53,087 nt of DNA from an uncultured Bacilli bacterium. Its GTDB lineage: Bacteria; Bacillota_I; Bacilli_A; RF39; UBA660. The DNA is taken from assembly GCA_934176955.1 (NCBI GenBank), contig CAKPOS010000011.1, forward strand, positions 1 to 53,087. Reading direction: 5' to 3'. Shown here piece by piece: positions 27,189 through 36,255 of the stretch. Each line of letters starts with the position of its first letter. The first letter of the stretch is position 1. Position numbers and translations under genes: made by a program. The notes under the pieces were generated by a model. That model made no database searches. It was not told the DNA's origin and saw only the letters and a list, made by a program, of their open reading frames with translations.

Positions 27189-28371
27189 AAACCCGATTAA
27201 TTTTATTCCCTAACCTAGAAAATTCTTGAATCAAGTTCTTCATTCCCTCATTTTCTAAAACCTTAGAATAAATCTGATTCTTTTCTTCCTCAGTAACATC
27301 AGTATACAAAATAGAATTACTAACATTTTTCTTCTCTATTTTTTTATTTACCTCATAAGAAGAAGTCATCATCAATTGAACAGAAACCCCCTTCTTCCGA
27401 TCATTAATCAAAAATGTAGATTGAACGCTACTATCTTTCTTCCTACTTGCTTGAACAACTCCATCATAAACAACCTGACTATGTTCATCATACGAATAAG
27501 AATACTTATCTCTCTCTTCTCTTTGAATAGTAATTTTCTCCCCATCAAAAACTAACTCTAACTTTAAAAATTTATCATTTTTCGTATAAAGAACAATATC
27601 CATCTCTTTATAGTCATCTTCACTACTAGCAATTTTATTCAATTTCTTCTTTAAAACAGAAACTTTTTTACCAGTAACATTAGACAAACTCTTCAAAAAA
27701 GAATCATCTAAAACTAAATCATGAAAAACATTTTTTTTCATTTCTTGATAATTTTTATGATTTAAAACAAGTGTCGTTTTTAACACTTTCTTTGAATCAA
27801 TTGTAACATAATCTTTCTCAAAATAATCATCCTTTAAAGAACGAATAAGTACTTTCTCAATACTATCATAAATCGTACGATAATCACTAGAAAGATTTAA
27901 CTTAAAGAAAGAATCATACTGTTCAATAGGAACCTTAATATTTTTATCATACAAATTATCTAAATACAAATAACCATTTCCACTTTCCATATAAAAACTA
28001 GAATTCAAAAGTTCTTTCTTATCATAACTTGACTTCATCTCAAAATTCATTCTCTTTGTCGCATAATCTACCCCATACAAAAAAGATAAATCAATCTTAT
28101 TTAAAATATCCATCAACTGTTGCTCATCCTCATCAGTACTTTTCCCATTAACCCCTAAAGTTAAAACCCCTTGTAAACTTTTCGGCTTATCTTTTAAAGT
28201 ATTCTCTTCTAAATACTCCACAACATTCTCAATAAGTACACGAAATCTATTCTTAGAATTAGAAAGCTTATAATAAAAAAGTCCTCCTATCCCAACTAAA
28301 AGAAATACCGTTATTAAAGCAACAACAGCAAGAACACCATAATCATTCTTTTTTGATTTTAAACGACTCAT
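27181..28371 (-). CDS. Membrane-anchored extracytoplasmic protein, unknown
   Basis: 396 aa with one N-terminal TM (about residues 14-34) and a large outside domain with alternating beta strands and lysine-rich loops (KSSYDKKELLNSSFYMESGN, FLKLELVFDGEKITIQREER). It resembles the exported beta-rich proteins of low-GC Firmicutes, but no named domain is evident. It overlaps yqfC by 8 bp and so heads the yqfC-yqfD transcript; a sporulation role is only inferred. Confidence 0.65.
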   Translation of the reverse strand: MSRLKSKKNDYGVLAVVALITVFLLVGIGGLFYYKLSNSKNRFRVLIENVVEYLEENTLKDKPKSLQGVLTLGVNGKSTDEDEQQLMDILNKIDLSFLYGVDYATKRMNFEMKSSYDKKELLNSSFYMESGNGYLYLDNLYDKNIKVPIEQYDSFFKLNLSSDYRTIYDSIEKVLIRSLKDDYFEKDYVTIDSKKVLKTTLVLNHKNYQEMKKNVFHDLVLDDSFLKSLSNVTGKKVSVLKKKLNKIASSEDDYKEMDIVLYTKNDKFLKLELVFDGEKITIQREERDKYSYSYDEHSQVVYDGVVQASRKKDSSVQSTFLINDRKKGVSVQLMMTSSYEVNKKIEKKNVSNSILYTDVTEEEKNQIYSKVLENEGMKNLIQEFSRLGNKINRVFD

Positions 28372-28504
28372 CTACACACCTCATATCCTACAATATAATT
28401 GTATAGTAGAATAAATCATTTGTAAATAGAAGAACTAATTTTTTCTAAGTTTTCATCACTTTCTTTTAAAATACTTACCTTTTAAAAACAGTTTTACTCT
28501 AAAA

Positions 28505-29083
28505 TCACAAACTAATTTCCATATATCGTTCTCCTGCTTTAACACCTTCAATAAACTCATAAAATCCAACACCATAATTCACAGTACTATATTGATATAT
28601 TTGAATATCATGAATAGAAATATTTGGATTATGATAAAGTTGTTGAGCCACATACAACTTAACCGCCTCATTCAACGAACTTGCTTCATAAATTCCATTT
28701 GTTTCTTTAAAAGTTCTCTCTATTAAATAATATTTTTTCCCCTCTCCAGAACTAAAAATCAAAAAAGAATGATGATGAAATGTACAAAAAAAAGTATAAA
28801 CATCATAACCATTATACAATAACCAATCCTTTTCAAATTCAACTTGATCATAACATAAACCACATTTTGAAAAAATTAATTCTTCCGGAGTTTGCAAATA
28901 ATAACTTTTAAATAAAGTATCTTCGTATAATTTATCATCATTTAATAAACTACGCATATAAACTTGATGATCTTCTCTAGAAATAAAACCATATCTTATA
29001 TTTTTTCTCATATATTCATATAATTCATTAGGATTGTGAATAGTATCATAAATAGCAAATAACTCTTTTTTTAAATCCGTCAT
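28505..29083 (-). CDS. Transglutaminase-like cysteine-enzyme fold protein
   Basis: 192 aa. SKCGLCYDQVEFEKDWLLYN gives a Cys at a helix start, FHHHSFLIF a His on a strand and YYLIERTF an acidic residue. This Cys-His-Glu order is that of the transglutaminase/arylamine-acyltransferase superfamily. There is no signal peptide. It is homologous to the first half of the next protein (YYLxxPEELxxxKxGxCxxQVExE), so the two are diverged tandem paralogs. Substrate unknown. Confidence 0.65.
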   Translation of the reverse strand: MTDLKKELFAIYDTIHNPNELYEYMRKNIRYGFISREDHQVYMRSLLNDDKLYEDTLFKSYYLQTPEELIFSKCGLCYDQVEFEKDWLLYNGYDVYTFFCTFHHHSFLIFSSGEGKKYYLIERTFKETNGIYEASSLNEAVKLYVAQQLYHNPNISIHDIQIYQYSTVNYGVGFYEFIEGVKAGERYMEISL

Positions 29084-29145
29084 ATAAAATCCACCAACTT
29101 ATTTTCAATACATAAAATAAAAACACACTTCACTTTCAGTTAAAA

Positions 29146-30102
29146 TCATAAATTTTTTTGAAATTCCATATAATATCTGCTATCCGTTTCTTCCTTAATT
29201 TTAAACCCTAACCTCTTATACAAATTAAAAGCTTTAACATTGTCCTTATATACCCAAAGATATATATTATAATCATTATCAAGAACATAATTCTGAATTA
29301 TCAAAGAACCAATTCCTTTATTTCTATATTCTTTATCAATAAAAATTTCATCTAATAATAAGCCACCATCTATTTTTCTAACCAAAATACTACCTATGAT
29401 TTTTTTATTATAAATTATATTTTTATACTCTTTTATAAAAGCAGAAACACTTTCACATATATAATTATCTATTTTTTTCATTTCTTCTTCTGATAAATTT
29501 TTAGCATATTCAACAATTGTTTTTAATTTATAATATTTTATTCTTTCTAAATCATGAATTGTTGCCATTTCTATTTTGAAATTAAATATCTTCTTTTGTG
29601 TAAAAATATAACGATAAAATTCATCACATGAAATATTATAATTTGGCTTATCATACCTATATATAAAAACATCTAAACCTTTTGGAACCTCATTTTCTCT
29701 ACTTTTAATAAATCTGATTTCAACATCATTTAATAAATCATTTAAATTATTATATTCATGAACCCCTTTTTCATCAAACCATGAATGTTCAAACCAATAA
29801 ACCTTACTATTCATATAATATACAAGAAAAGTATGAGAAGGTAAATTATTTTTATCATCGATATAAATAAAATATGTTTCATTTTTTATATTATTTTCTT
29901 CAAATAATCGTCTTTCTAACTCTACTTGCTCCCAACAAACTCCCACCTTTTTATTTAATAATTCTTCTGGTGACATTAAATAATATACTTTGTTAAACGT
30001 AGATTCAAAATCTATATTATCACATATATTATTTCCATTATCATCTAAAAAACCATATTCAATTTGATTCATTATATCCATTATTTTTTGAATATTATTC
30101 AT
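29146..30102 (-). CDS. Transglutaminase-like/GNAT fusion protein
   Basis: 318 aa with two domains. Residues 1-170 repeat the transglutaminase-like fold (VGVCWEQVELE, PSHTFLVYY, YWFEHSWF). Residues 175-318 are a GNAT acetyltransferase (ILVRKIDGGLLLDEIFIDKE, acetyl-CoA loop YRNKGIGSLIIQ, then VKAFNLYKRLGFK). The pairing of a Cys-type acyl or peptide enzyme with an acetyltransferase suggests modification and cleavage or ligation of the same kind of amine. That is inference. Soluble. Confidence 0.75.
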   Translation of the reverse strand: MNNIQKIMDIMNQIEYGFLDDNGNNICDNIDFESTFNKVYYLMSPEELLNKKVGVCWEQVELERRLFEENNIKNETYFIYIDDKNNLPSHTFLVYYMNSKVYWFEHSWFDEKGVHEYNNLNDLLNDVEIRFIKSRENEVPKGLDVFIYRYDKPNYNISCDEFYRYIFTQKKIFNFKIEMATIHDLERIKYYKLKTIVEYAKNLSEEEMKKIDNYICESVSAFIKEYKNIIYNKKIIGSILVRKIDGGLLLDEIFIDKEYRNKGIGSLIIQNYVLDNDYNIYLWVYKDNVKAFNLYKRLGFKIKEETDSRYYMEFQKNL

Positions 30103-30396
30103 TACATATCACCTTTACCTCACTCAATCTTCAAATTGAGAAAAATTATTTTTCTTTCCCCATCTTATAATTTCTAATAATCTCTAACATTTTTTACCAC
30201 TACACCCCATTATTTGAAATTATACTTGCACATTCATTAATTACATTTTTATAAAATTCTATCTCTTCATTCAGTAATCGTGATAAAATCTTTTCTAAAA
30301 AATTTTATATCTTAAACATAATTGATCAATCATCATTCATTCTATAAAAAATAAAAGTCTTTCTCAACAATAGGAAAGACTTTTTATAATGACTAT
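30103..30396 (-). other. Intergenic stretch with coding remnant
   Basis: Minus-strand codons around 30217-30300 read LEKILSRLLNEEIEFYKNV, coding-like but without a start or continuation, so probably a gene relic. The remainder is AT-rich. The terminator at 30353-30385 is listed separately. Confidence 0.35.
30353..30385 (-). terminator. Bidirectional terminator
   Basis: AAAAGTCTTTC and GAAAGACTTTT form an 11-bp stem with a 10-nt loop, flanked by T runs on both strands, 12 bp past the end of the 206-aa gene. Confidence 0.85.
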
Positions 30397-31017
30397 TTAT
30401 TCACAAAAAGAATCCTTAGAATAACATAAAGTTCTTTGTCTTATTGCAGTATTTCTTTCTAACTCTGCAACAAACTGCTTATTCACAGAAGAAATATTCC
30501 TAGCACAATTAATATTAGATAACAAATGCAAAATATAAGAATCAACCATAGACAATCGATTATATACTTCTACTCTTTGTTCTCTCTTCACTTTAGCATT
30601 TAATTCTTCTTTCGAAAGATTACTCAATTTTTCAATTTCTTCTTTAGCATGATACAATTCTTCAGGAGTTAACTTACTTAACATTAATTCTAAAATAGAC
30701 TCATTACTCATATAATTATATACCATCATATAATTTTCCTCAGAACATTCACTTGTACCATATACTTGAAATAATTCAGCAAAAATTTGATTTTTTCTAT
30801 GTCTACTAGCCTCTTCAAGTTCATAATAAGATAGTTCTGATATTTTTTTTGAATCAAAATACTCTATCCTTTTTCTTTCAAATTCTGGTACATAAGATAA
30901 CCATTTCTTCCATTCAAGATAAGGAGAAACATTGCCACCATCATACTTTGGAACAATACTTGCTCTACCTTTTGACTTAGACATTTCTCTAGCTAATATT
31001 TGATTTAAACTCCCCAT
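30397..31017 (-). CDS. Unknown 206-aa helical protein
   Basis: A strong ribosome binding site (AGGAGG) precedes MGSLNQILAREMSKSKGRAS. The protein is soluble and mostly helical, with LTPEELYHAKEEIEKLSNLS as a likely amphipathic coiled segment and four Cys, one near the C-terminus. No family is recognised. It ends a row of accessory genes with the 166-aa gene and the SGNH cluster. Confidence 0.55.
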   Translation of the reverse strand: MGSLNQILAREMSKSKGRASIVPKYDGGNVSPYLEWKKWLSYVPEFERKRIEYFDSKKISELSYYELEEASRHRKNQIFAELFQVYGTSECSEENYMMVYNYMSNESILELMLSKLTPEELYHAKEEIEKLSNLSKEELNAKVKREQRVEVYNRLSMVDSYILHLLSNINCARNISSVNKQFVAELERNTAIRQRTLCYSKDSFCE

Positions 31018-31050
31018 AATCTACCTCCTATAATATTTAAAAAATACTGA

Positions 31051-31524
31051 TTAAACTCTTTTCCTTGAAGTACTATTTTCCATCATAGATTGATTAAGAT
31101 ATTCATCATATTTTTCATTATATTCATTAGAAATACTTCTATCTACACCATACATATTAACTTTTATTTCACTACCAATAGAATTAACTATACTTACCCC
31201 ATCAAAAATATTATTTGACCTAAATTGATAAAATCTAGTTGCCCCAATCGTTTCATGAGGTAAAAAAGTAGTAATTACTCTATCAAGAAATTCTTTACAT
31301 AAAACATTATAATGATCACTCGTTATTCCAAGATTTAAATGTTTTTCAAAATTTCTAAAAGGTACATAAATATCCATAGTACACATATTTTGACCATCTA
31401 TTTTTGCAGAACTAAAATTCATCATACCAGACACCTTAGAAGTATCTTCTAATATCTGCATAATATATTCAACAATTACATCAACTTTCTTTAGAGCTAA
31501 TACCTCAGCTTCTTTTTTCTTCAT
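31051..31524 (-). CDS. Unknown 157-aa protein
   Basis: The start MKKKEAEVLALKKVDVIVEY is preferred because GAGAGATGG lies upstream; the frame is open further to 31551. It has an alpha/beta pattern, no membrane segment and a polar C-terminal tail (NQSMMENSTSRKRV). It is 33 bp upstream of the 206-aa gene, so likely co-transcribed. No family is recognised. Confidence 0.5.
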   Translation of the reverse strand: MKKKEAEVLALKKVDVIVEYIMQILEDTSKVSGMMNFSSAKIDGQNMCTMDIYVPFRNFEKHLNLGITSDHYNVLCKEFLDRVITTFLPHETIGATRFYQFRSNNIFDGVSIVNSIGSEIKVNMYGVDRSISNEYNEKYDEYLNQSMMENSTSRKRV

Positions 31525-31791
31525 CTTATACCATCTCTCATTTATTAACAAATATTCAAATTTAGCATTTTTCCCATTTACATTATATTTGTATTTTTAC
31601 AACACCACTCAAAATGCTGAAATTATTATAACATATAAAGATAAAAATACCACAAAAGACACTTAATACCTTCATTTTTAGAAAAAAAACGAACAAAAAA
31701 TTATAAAATTAAAAAAAGTATTCTCACTTACAACAAAACTAGTCAGAGATGGATAATGTCACTATACAGAAAAAGATATATTTATGCCAAT

Positions 31792-31896
31792 TTATGAAGA
31801 AACTAATAAAATAGCATCTTCAACATAGATTTCTCTTTTATCATTAACTTGATATTTGAAAATAAAATTAGTAATTTGTTCTCTAATTAGTATAAC
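31792..31896 (-). pseudogene. Coding remnant, unknown
   Basis: VILIREQITNFIFKYQVNDK followed by REIYVEDAILLVSS and a stop looks like a real protein C-terminus with no start upstream. It lies in a 740-bp stretch of decayed genes between the 166-aa and 294-aa frames. Confidence 0.35.
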
Positions 31897-31968
31897 TTTT
31901 GAATTAAATTATTTAAATGATTTAAAATCAGTGAATATCTAATGTTAGCGCTATTCTTTTTCTCACAT

Positions 31969-32278
31969 TTAGGCTCTTCTTCTATCAAAATACATCTCTT
32001 TAGTAATTAAATAATTGTCTTGCTTCGTTTTTTTCACCAAATCTAATTTCTTTATGCTTTTCATCTATTTGAATCCTGCTTTTTTAAAACTTTTAATAGT
32101 ATTTTCTCTATACAATAGAACAACATCTGATAACTATGAAATTCCTTTTTTTTTCAAAAACATATTTTTCGAGTTCAATTAATACAGAATAACGATATCC
32201 TTTTCCTATATATTTACTACTAATCATAATGCCCATACTATAGACTTCACCATCTAGATAATAATAAAACTTCTCTAA
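31969..32278 (-). pseudogene. GNAT acetyltransferase C-terminal half, two in-frame stops
   Basis: The minus strand reads YYYLDGEVYSMGIMISSKYI GKGYRYSVLIELEKYVF..., the GNAT acetyl-CoA region, then TAG, then LSDVVLLYRENTIKSFKKAGF (the conserved late GNAT helix), TAG again, and a C-terminal tail. The N-terminal half is lost and the fragment abuts the 294-aa gene stop. It is a third acetyltransferase relic or gene in the window. Confidence 0.65.
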
Positions 32279-32289
32279 CTATTTTGCTC

Positions 32290-33165
32290 TCAACGTTGCT
32301 TTCTATTTGTTGTTTGATTCTCTTTACCAATCTGTAATTCTATTTTCTTTAAAAGCATATCAGCAATTAATTTATTACCAATTGTATTAGGATGAAAGTC
32401 CATAGGTGCACAATAATCCTTTAAAAATGTAATATCACAATATTCAACATAATCATATTTTTCAGCTGCCTCTTGTAACATTCTATTATATAGTTTTATT
32501 ACTTCCATAAATTTATTAACATATTTCTTATTTTTATTTTTCATTTTTTCTTGAAGGAATATTAGTTTTTGAATCTTATCATATAATGGAGAATAATAAT
32601 AATTCAATGCATACACTTTAGTATTTGGATTTAATTGATGAAGTAATTGCCAATTTTTTTCTACATTATTAATGCATTGTTCTACCAAAGGCTTAATATC
32701 TTTTGGTAGTTTTTCTCTAACCTTTCTATCCATTAACTCAACAGGACCTGCTTGTATAAATGTAAAAAAATCATTTGGGCCACCATGATATAGAAAAATA
32801 GGATTACTAGAATTAATATATATATTCTTTAGTGTATTTTCATAGTCACTTGAATTAATGATTATTGTATTTTTAAATTTTTTAGGTACAACTAACTTAA
32901 ACAATATATTAGCATTCCTTAATGAATCTATTGACTGTAATTGAATATTTTTTATTGAAGCCAAAGTAACATTTTCATTTAATGCTTTTTCCAAGTCCCA
33001 TGTATGATTTTTATTTAATTTAGACATATTAAAGCCAGACACATTATAACCATCATTTTGTAATCTACTTAATATAATATCATAATAACCTATATGTTCC
33101 TTGTTTTCTTTAGGAAATGGCATTCCCAAAGATGAGATTCCACAAAATAGATTAATATTTTCCAT
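32290..33165 (-). CDS. SGNH/GDSL-type hydrolase homolog, copy 3
   Basis: About 291 aa from MENINLFCGISSLGMPFPKE (GAGGTG upstream). It has SGNH block I-like FCGISSLG, block III HGGPNDFF (G-x-N-D oxyanion-hole motif) and block V APMDFHPNTIGNKLIADMLL with the Asp/His pair. There is no signal peptide, unlike most GDSL lipases or esterases, so it acts inside the cell. It is 12 bp after the 372-aa SGNH gene. The substrate may be an acylated sugar, lipid or nucleotide. The family call is moderately firm, the reaction unknown. Confidence 0.65.
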   Translation of the reverse strand: MENINLFCGISSLGMPFPKENKEHIGYYDIILSRLQNDGYNVSGFNMSKLNKNHTWDLEKALNENVTLASIKNIQLQSIDSLRNANILFKLVVPKKFKNTIIINSSDYENTLKNIYINSSNPIFLYHGGPNDFFTFIQAGPVELMDRKVREKLPKDIKPLVEQCINNVEKNWQLLHQLNPNTKVYALNYYYSPLYDKIQKLIFLQEKMKNKNKKYVNKFMEVIKLYNRMLQEAAEKYDYVEYCDITFLKDYCAPMDFHPNTIGNKLIADMLLKKIELQIGKENQTTNRKQR

Positions 33166-33177
33166 ATACATCACCTC

Positions 33178-34296
33178 TTATTTATATCTTTTCATACCAT
33201 TCAAATCTTTTGCAATATTGTTATCTGTTGAGCCTCTATAAAAATCAAATGGATATCTGCCATTTAAATAAGTTTTAATAAAGTCAATAAAATAATTATA
33301 GTCTCCTGTTTTATTTTCATACTTTTTAGAAATTTCATCAATAACATCTTTTATATCATTTTTAGAATAATTTGTACCATTTATATCATTATCACTACTC
33401 ATTTGAAACAATATTCTATCTAAATCAATCATTAAATCTCTAATAAAGAAATTATCAATTATTTTATTTTCAATTTCTGCTAAAAAATGATAATATTCTG
33501 CTTGATTATAATGTGGATCAAGAATTATACTTCCACTTGGTGTTTTATAAAACGCTTGTCTAGGAAATGAAGGAACATATGTAACATTAGCAAATTCTTT
33601 ACCTACTTTTTTTATTTTAGGATTCATAAATATATCCGTAATGACAGTATTCATTATTCTTGGCGCACCACATAAATATATTTGAGTACTTGAATTATTA
33701 TTTCTATTATTATTCTGTATCAATTCAAGTATAGTATTTATGCCATACATATCTCTATCAACTGAACCAAAAATATTTGGAATAGATAAAGATCCATGTC
33801 TAGTTACAACATCCAAGAATGAACCTGTACCTAAATTTAAAATTACTATATTAGCATTTGCTTTATTTGTATCAAATATAATGTCTTGTATTTTTTTATC
33901 AGATCCACCTGCAAAGAATTTATTAATTTCTTCTTCAGATAAAAGTGGATTTCCATTTTCTATAGCTCGTTTATAATCAACAATATTCCAATTATAGGAA
34001 TCTTTTTCACAACAATTTTGTATAATCCAGTTAGATACTGCTAACGCATTATTATTTTCACTTCTTGATAATTGATATGTTTGAACATCTAATCCCTTAC
34101 TTTTTCCAAAGTCAATTAATCCTAAATTTCTATCTAACAATAATTTACCTGGTTCTGACATTGAAAATCCATCACTTATTGAATTACCTATAGCAGTAAA
34201 TGAAAGTTTATCTTTTGGATAATCTCTCATAAACTTTACTAATTCTTCATTTACTTGTTCTAATTTTTCTTTCTCTTCATTTTTATCATATTTCAT
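33178..34296 (-). CDS. SGNH/GDSL-type hydrolase homolog, copy 2
   Basis: 372 aa from MKYDKNEEKEKLEQ (GAGGTG 8 nt upstream). Block I is FTAIGNSISDGFS (G-x-S), block III is degenerate (VILNLGTGSFLDV, where the usual Asn-Asp is missing), and block V is ILDPHYNQAEYYHFLAEI (D-x-H). It has no signal peptide. The C-terminal 100 residues are an extra helical part. Loss of the Asn may alter or remove catalysis. It sits between two other SGNH-like genes. Confidence 0.6.
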   Translation of the reverse strand: MKYDKNEEKEKLEQVNEELVKFMRDYPKDKLSFTAIGNSISDGFSMSEPGKLLLDRNLGLIDFGKSKGLDVQTYQLSRSENNNALAVSNWIIQNCCEKDSYNWNIVDYKRAIENGNPLLSEEEINKFFAGGSDKKIQDIIFDTNKANANIVILNLGTGSFLDVVTRHGSLSIPNIFGSVDRDMYGINTILELIQNNNRNNNSSTQIYLCGAPRIMNTVITDIFMNPKIKKVGKEFANVTYVPSFPRQAFYKTPSGSIILDPHYNQAEYYHFLAEIENKIIDNFFIRDLMIDLDRILFQMSSDNDINGTNYSKNDIKDVIDEISKKYENKTGDYNYFIDFIKTYLNGRYPFDFYRGSTDNNIAKDLNGMKRYK

Positions 34297-34444
34297 AGCA
34301 AAACACCTCATATATAATTTTATCATATTTAAAAATACTTTACTATTCTATCGTTCAAAAGCATTACGATTCTTTTCTCTATTTTAAGAGCATTATACTA
34401 TGATAATATTAAAAATTACTTAAATTAATCTGGAATTATTGCAT

Positions 34445-34522
34445 AAAAAACGATAGGATAACCCCAGGCGAGATGAATGCTCACATATAAAATATGCTTA
34501 CTGGCATTGCCAACTTATCGTT
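34445..34522 (-). ncRNA. Candidate structured RNA between SGNH genes
   Basis: AACGATA and TATCGTT close a 74-nt GC-richer segment in an otherwise AT-rich gap. Inside are TGGC-AAT-GCCA, CATAT-TTT-ATATG and GTGAG-CATTCAT-CTCGC hairpins, and a possible CCAG/CTGG pairing. The closing stem is followed by six T residues on the minus strand, so the whole may be a terminated small RNA, the 3' end of the upstream gene, or a leader of the 372-aa gene 120 bp on. It matches no riboswitch class I know. Confidence 0.4.
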
Positions 34523-34596
34523 AATCCTTCACAAGTAGCCCATCTACAAATATATTATATCATTAATATAAATTATCCATCTTTTTTCGCTTTTTA

Positions 34597-35712
34597 TTAT
34601 CTACTTTTTTTAGTTAATACTTTTTGGAATATTTCTGTTTCTCTTCTATGTTCATCTGCAATTGCCCTTTCTCTTTCACTAGAATAACCAGATAATTCAC
34701 TTGCTTTTATACAGCTTTGCACATAATCGTATGAAGTTGATTCAATAACTCCTTGTGCACCATTATTTGTTATTTCAATTGGACTTATATTTTTTATTTC
34801 AGTAGAATTATTTGCTTCAAATTTATTATGATACATGTATCCTAATATGTAGTTTGCTAAAGCATTATGTCCAGCTGTAGATATATGGAAATTACTTTCA
34901 CTATTATTATATTTTTTACCAACTTCTTCTGTATCAACAAATGTAATACCATATTGCTTACATAAATTTGTTAATTCTTCATTATAAGCAATTACTAAAT
35001 CTCTAAATATATTCATTTCTTCACTTTTTAAAGATTTTGGAATATAAGCACCTAATGTATAAATATCTGTTTTTGAATTAATCCCTAAAATAGTATCATA
35101 ATTTTTTTCCATAGCATCCATAACTTTCTTTAAAGTTTCTGGATTACTTGTTTTTTCTAAAGTGTAATAATAATTTGGTTTTTTATATCTTGCTTTATAA
35201 TCTCCTTTTATTCCAAAAGGATTTGCTCCAACTTCACGCATTAAATCATTTACACCACTTGAATATATCATTACAGGCTCTTTAGTTTCTTTTAATGAAG
35301 TAGATATATTAATTTTTTCATCACCTTTTTTAGGTGTATAGATTAATCTATAGGCATTACCAACTTTTCCCAAAAATTTAGGTAAACCAATATCTGACAT
35401 AACTTTTTCTAAAGCACTTATAACACTATATATTTGTGATAGTTTTATTTCTTCTAAACTTAAATTATTCTTTAAGAAATAATCAATATGCTCAGTTTTA
35501 TTCATAGTAAGTGAAAAAGCATTAATAACCTCTGGTGTTAATTCTTCACTTGTTAAAGCAGCAGCCAAATACTCTAATAATCCTTTTTTAAAGAAAGTAG
35601 ATGTTGTATTTACACCTTGTGAATCGTTAAGCCCCACTATTAATAAGCCATTATCTTTATAATGTTGTATTAACTTTTCAATTTTTTCGTTATCTGAAAC
35701 AATATTTTTCAT
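34597..35712 (-). CDS. SGNH/GDSL-type hydrolase homolog, copy 1
   Basis: 371 aa with AAGGGGG before the ATG. Block I is LLIVGLNDSQGV (D-S-x-G), block III MIYSSGVNDLMREVG (G-x-N-D), and a late block V SNFHISTAGHNALANYILGY supplies His. It has no signal peptide. A 70-residue polar C-terminal extension (SSERERAIADEHRRETEIF) is absent from typical family members. It is the first of three SGNH-like genes in the row and keeps the most canonical motifs. Confidence 0.65.
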   Translation of the reverse strand: MKNIVSDNEKIEKLIQHYKDNGLLIVGLNDSQGVNTTSTFFKKGLLEYLAAALTSEELTPEVINAFSLTMNKTEHIDYFLKNNLSLEEIKLSQIYSVISALEKVMSDIGLPKFLGKVGNAYRLIYTPKKGDEKINISTSLKETKEPVMIYSSGVNDLMREVGANPFGIKGDYKARYKKPNYYYTLEKTSNPETLKKVMDAMEKNYDTILGINSKTDIYTLGAYIPKSLKSEEMNIFRDLVIAYNEELTNLCKQYGITFVDTEEVGKKYNNSESNFHISTAGHNALANYILGYMYHNKFEANNSTEIKNISPIEITNNGAQGVIESTSYDYVQSCIKASELSGYSSERERAIADEHRRETEIFQKVLTKKSR

Positions 35713-35769
35713 CTAATATTCCCCCTTAAATTGCCGCTTATTCTATCACAAAAAGGGATTTTTGTCAAT

Positions 35770-36255
35770 TTATCTAAAAGATCCTCTTATATTACTTTCT
35801 GCTGTTTCTCTATCAACATTTCTATATTCTTCATTTGTATATTTATTTAATCTATTCATATCAAAGTTAAATAGCGCATTTTTTGATTTATATAATTCTA
35901 CAATTCTATTCTCCTGCCAATCCGGATACTTTGCATCTAAAATGCCTAATAATGAGCTAACAACTATTTCTTTTTTCTTGTGTAGAAAATTTACCCAAAG
36001 CATAGCATTTTCAACTCTAAACAAAGTATGTAAAATATATAGACTCTCAATTTGACTTTTATATTCTTCTGATAATCCTCTTTCTTTTATTTTCATTTCA
36101 ATATTTTCAACACATTTTATAACATCTAAAATATTTGGAATTTTATTTATAAAATCTTTTATTGTTGTATTCATATTTACTCTATAGTTATAAACAGGTT
36201 CATTCATATGAAATAATTTTTCACATACTTCATTTTCGTTTAATTTAGTTTCCAA
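35770..36255 (-). CDS. Chimeric ORF: serine-recombinase remnant joined to unknown 140-aa protein
   Basis: Residues 1-14 (TTG start, METKLNENEVCEKL) equal the coiled segment of the element B recombinase (LETRLNESEVCDEL) and are therefore recombinase remnant. From FHMNEPVYNYRVNMNTTIKD onward the sequence is unrelated: a helical 140-residue protein of no recognised family with a DRETAESNIRGSFR end. The true start may be the ATG of MNEPVYN, though no ribosome binding site is clear. The junction is a real recombination point at about 36212. Confidence 0.45.
   Translation of the reverse strand: METKLNENEVCEKLFHMNEPVYNYRVNMNTTIKDFINKIPNILDVIKCVENIEMKIKERGLSEEYKSQIESLYILHTLFRVENAMLWVNFLHKKKEIVVSSLLGILDAKYPDWQENRIVELYKSKNALFNFDMNRLNKYTNEEYRNVDRETAESNIRGSFR

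Noticed and set aside
30103..30396. Left att site of element C
   Set aside because: No copy of the ATGGTGC core with the flanking arm was found there or in 28.4-31 kb, so the left edge remains undefined.
31969..32278. Stop-codon readthrough (TAG recoding) in this organism
   Set aside because: Only one locus shows it, and the gene is also truncated; TAG ends other genes such as the element B leader.
34449..34522. Possible tRNA, integron attC site or known riboswitch
   Set aside because: No T-arm GGTTCRA pattern, no RYYYAAC/GTTRRRY ends, and no match to conserved cores of preQ1, ZTP, fluoride, THF or GEMM classes that I could align by eye.
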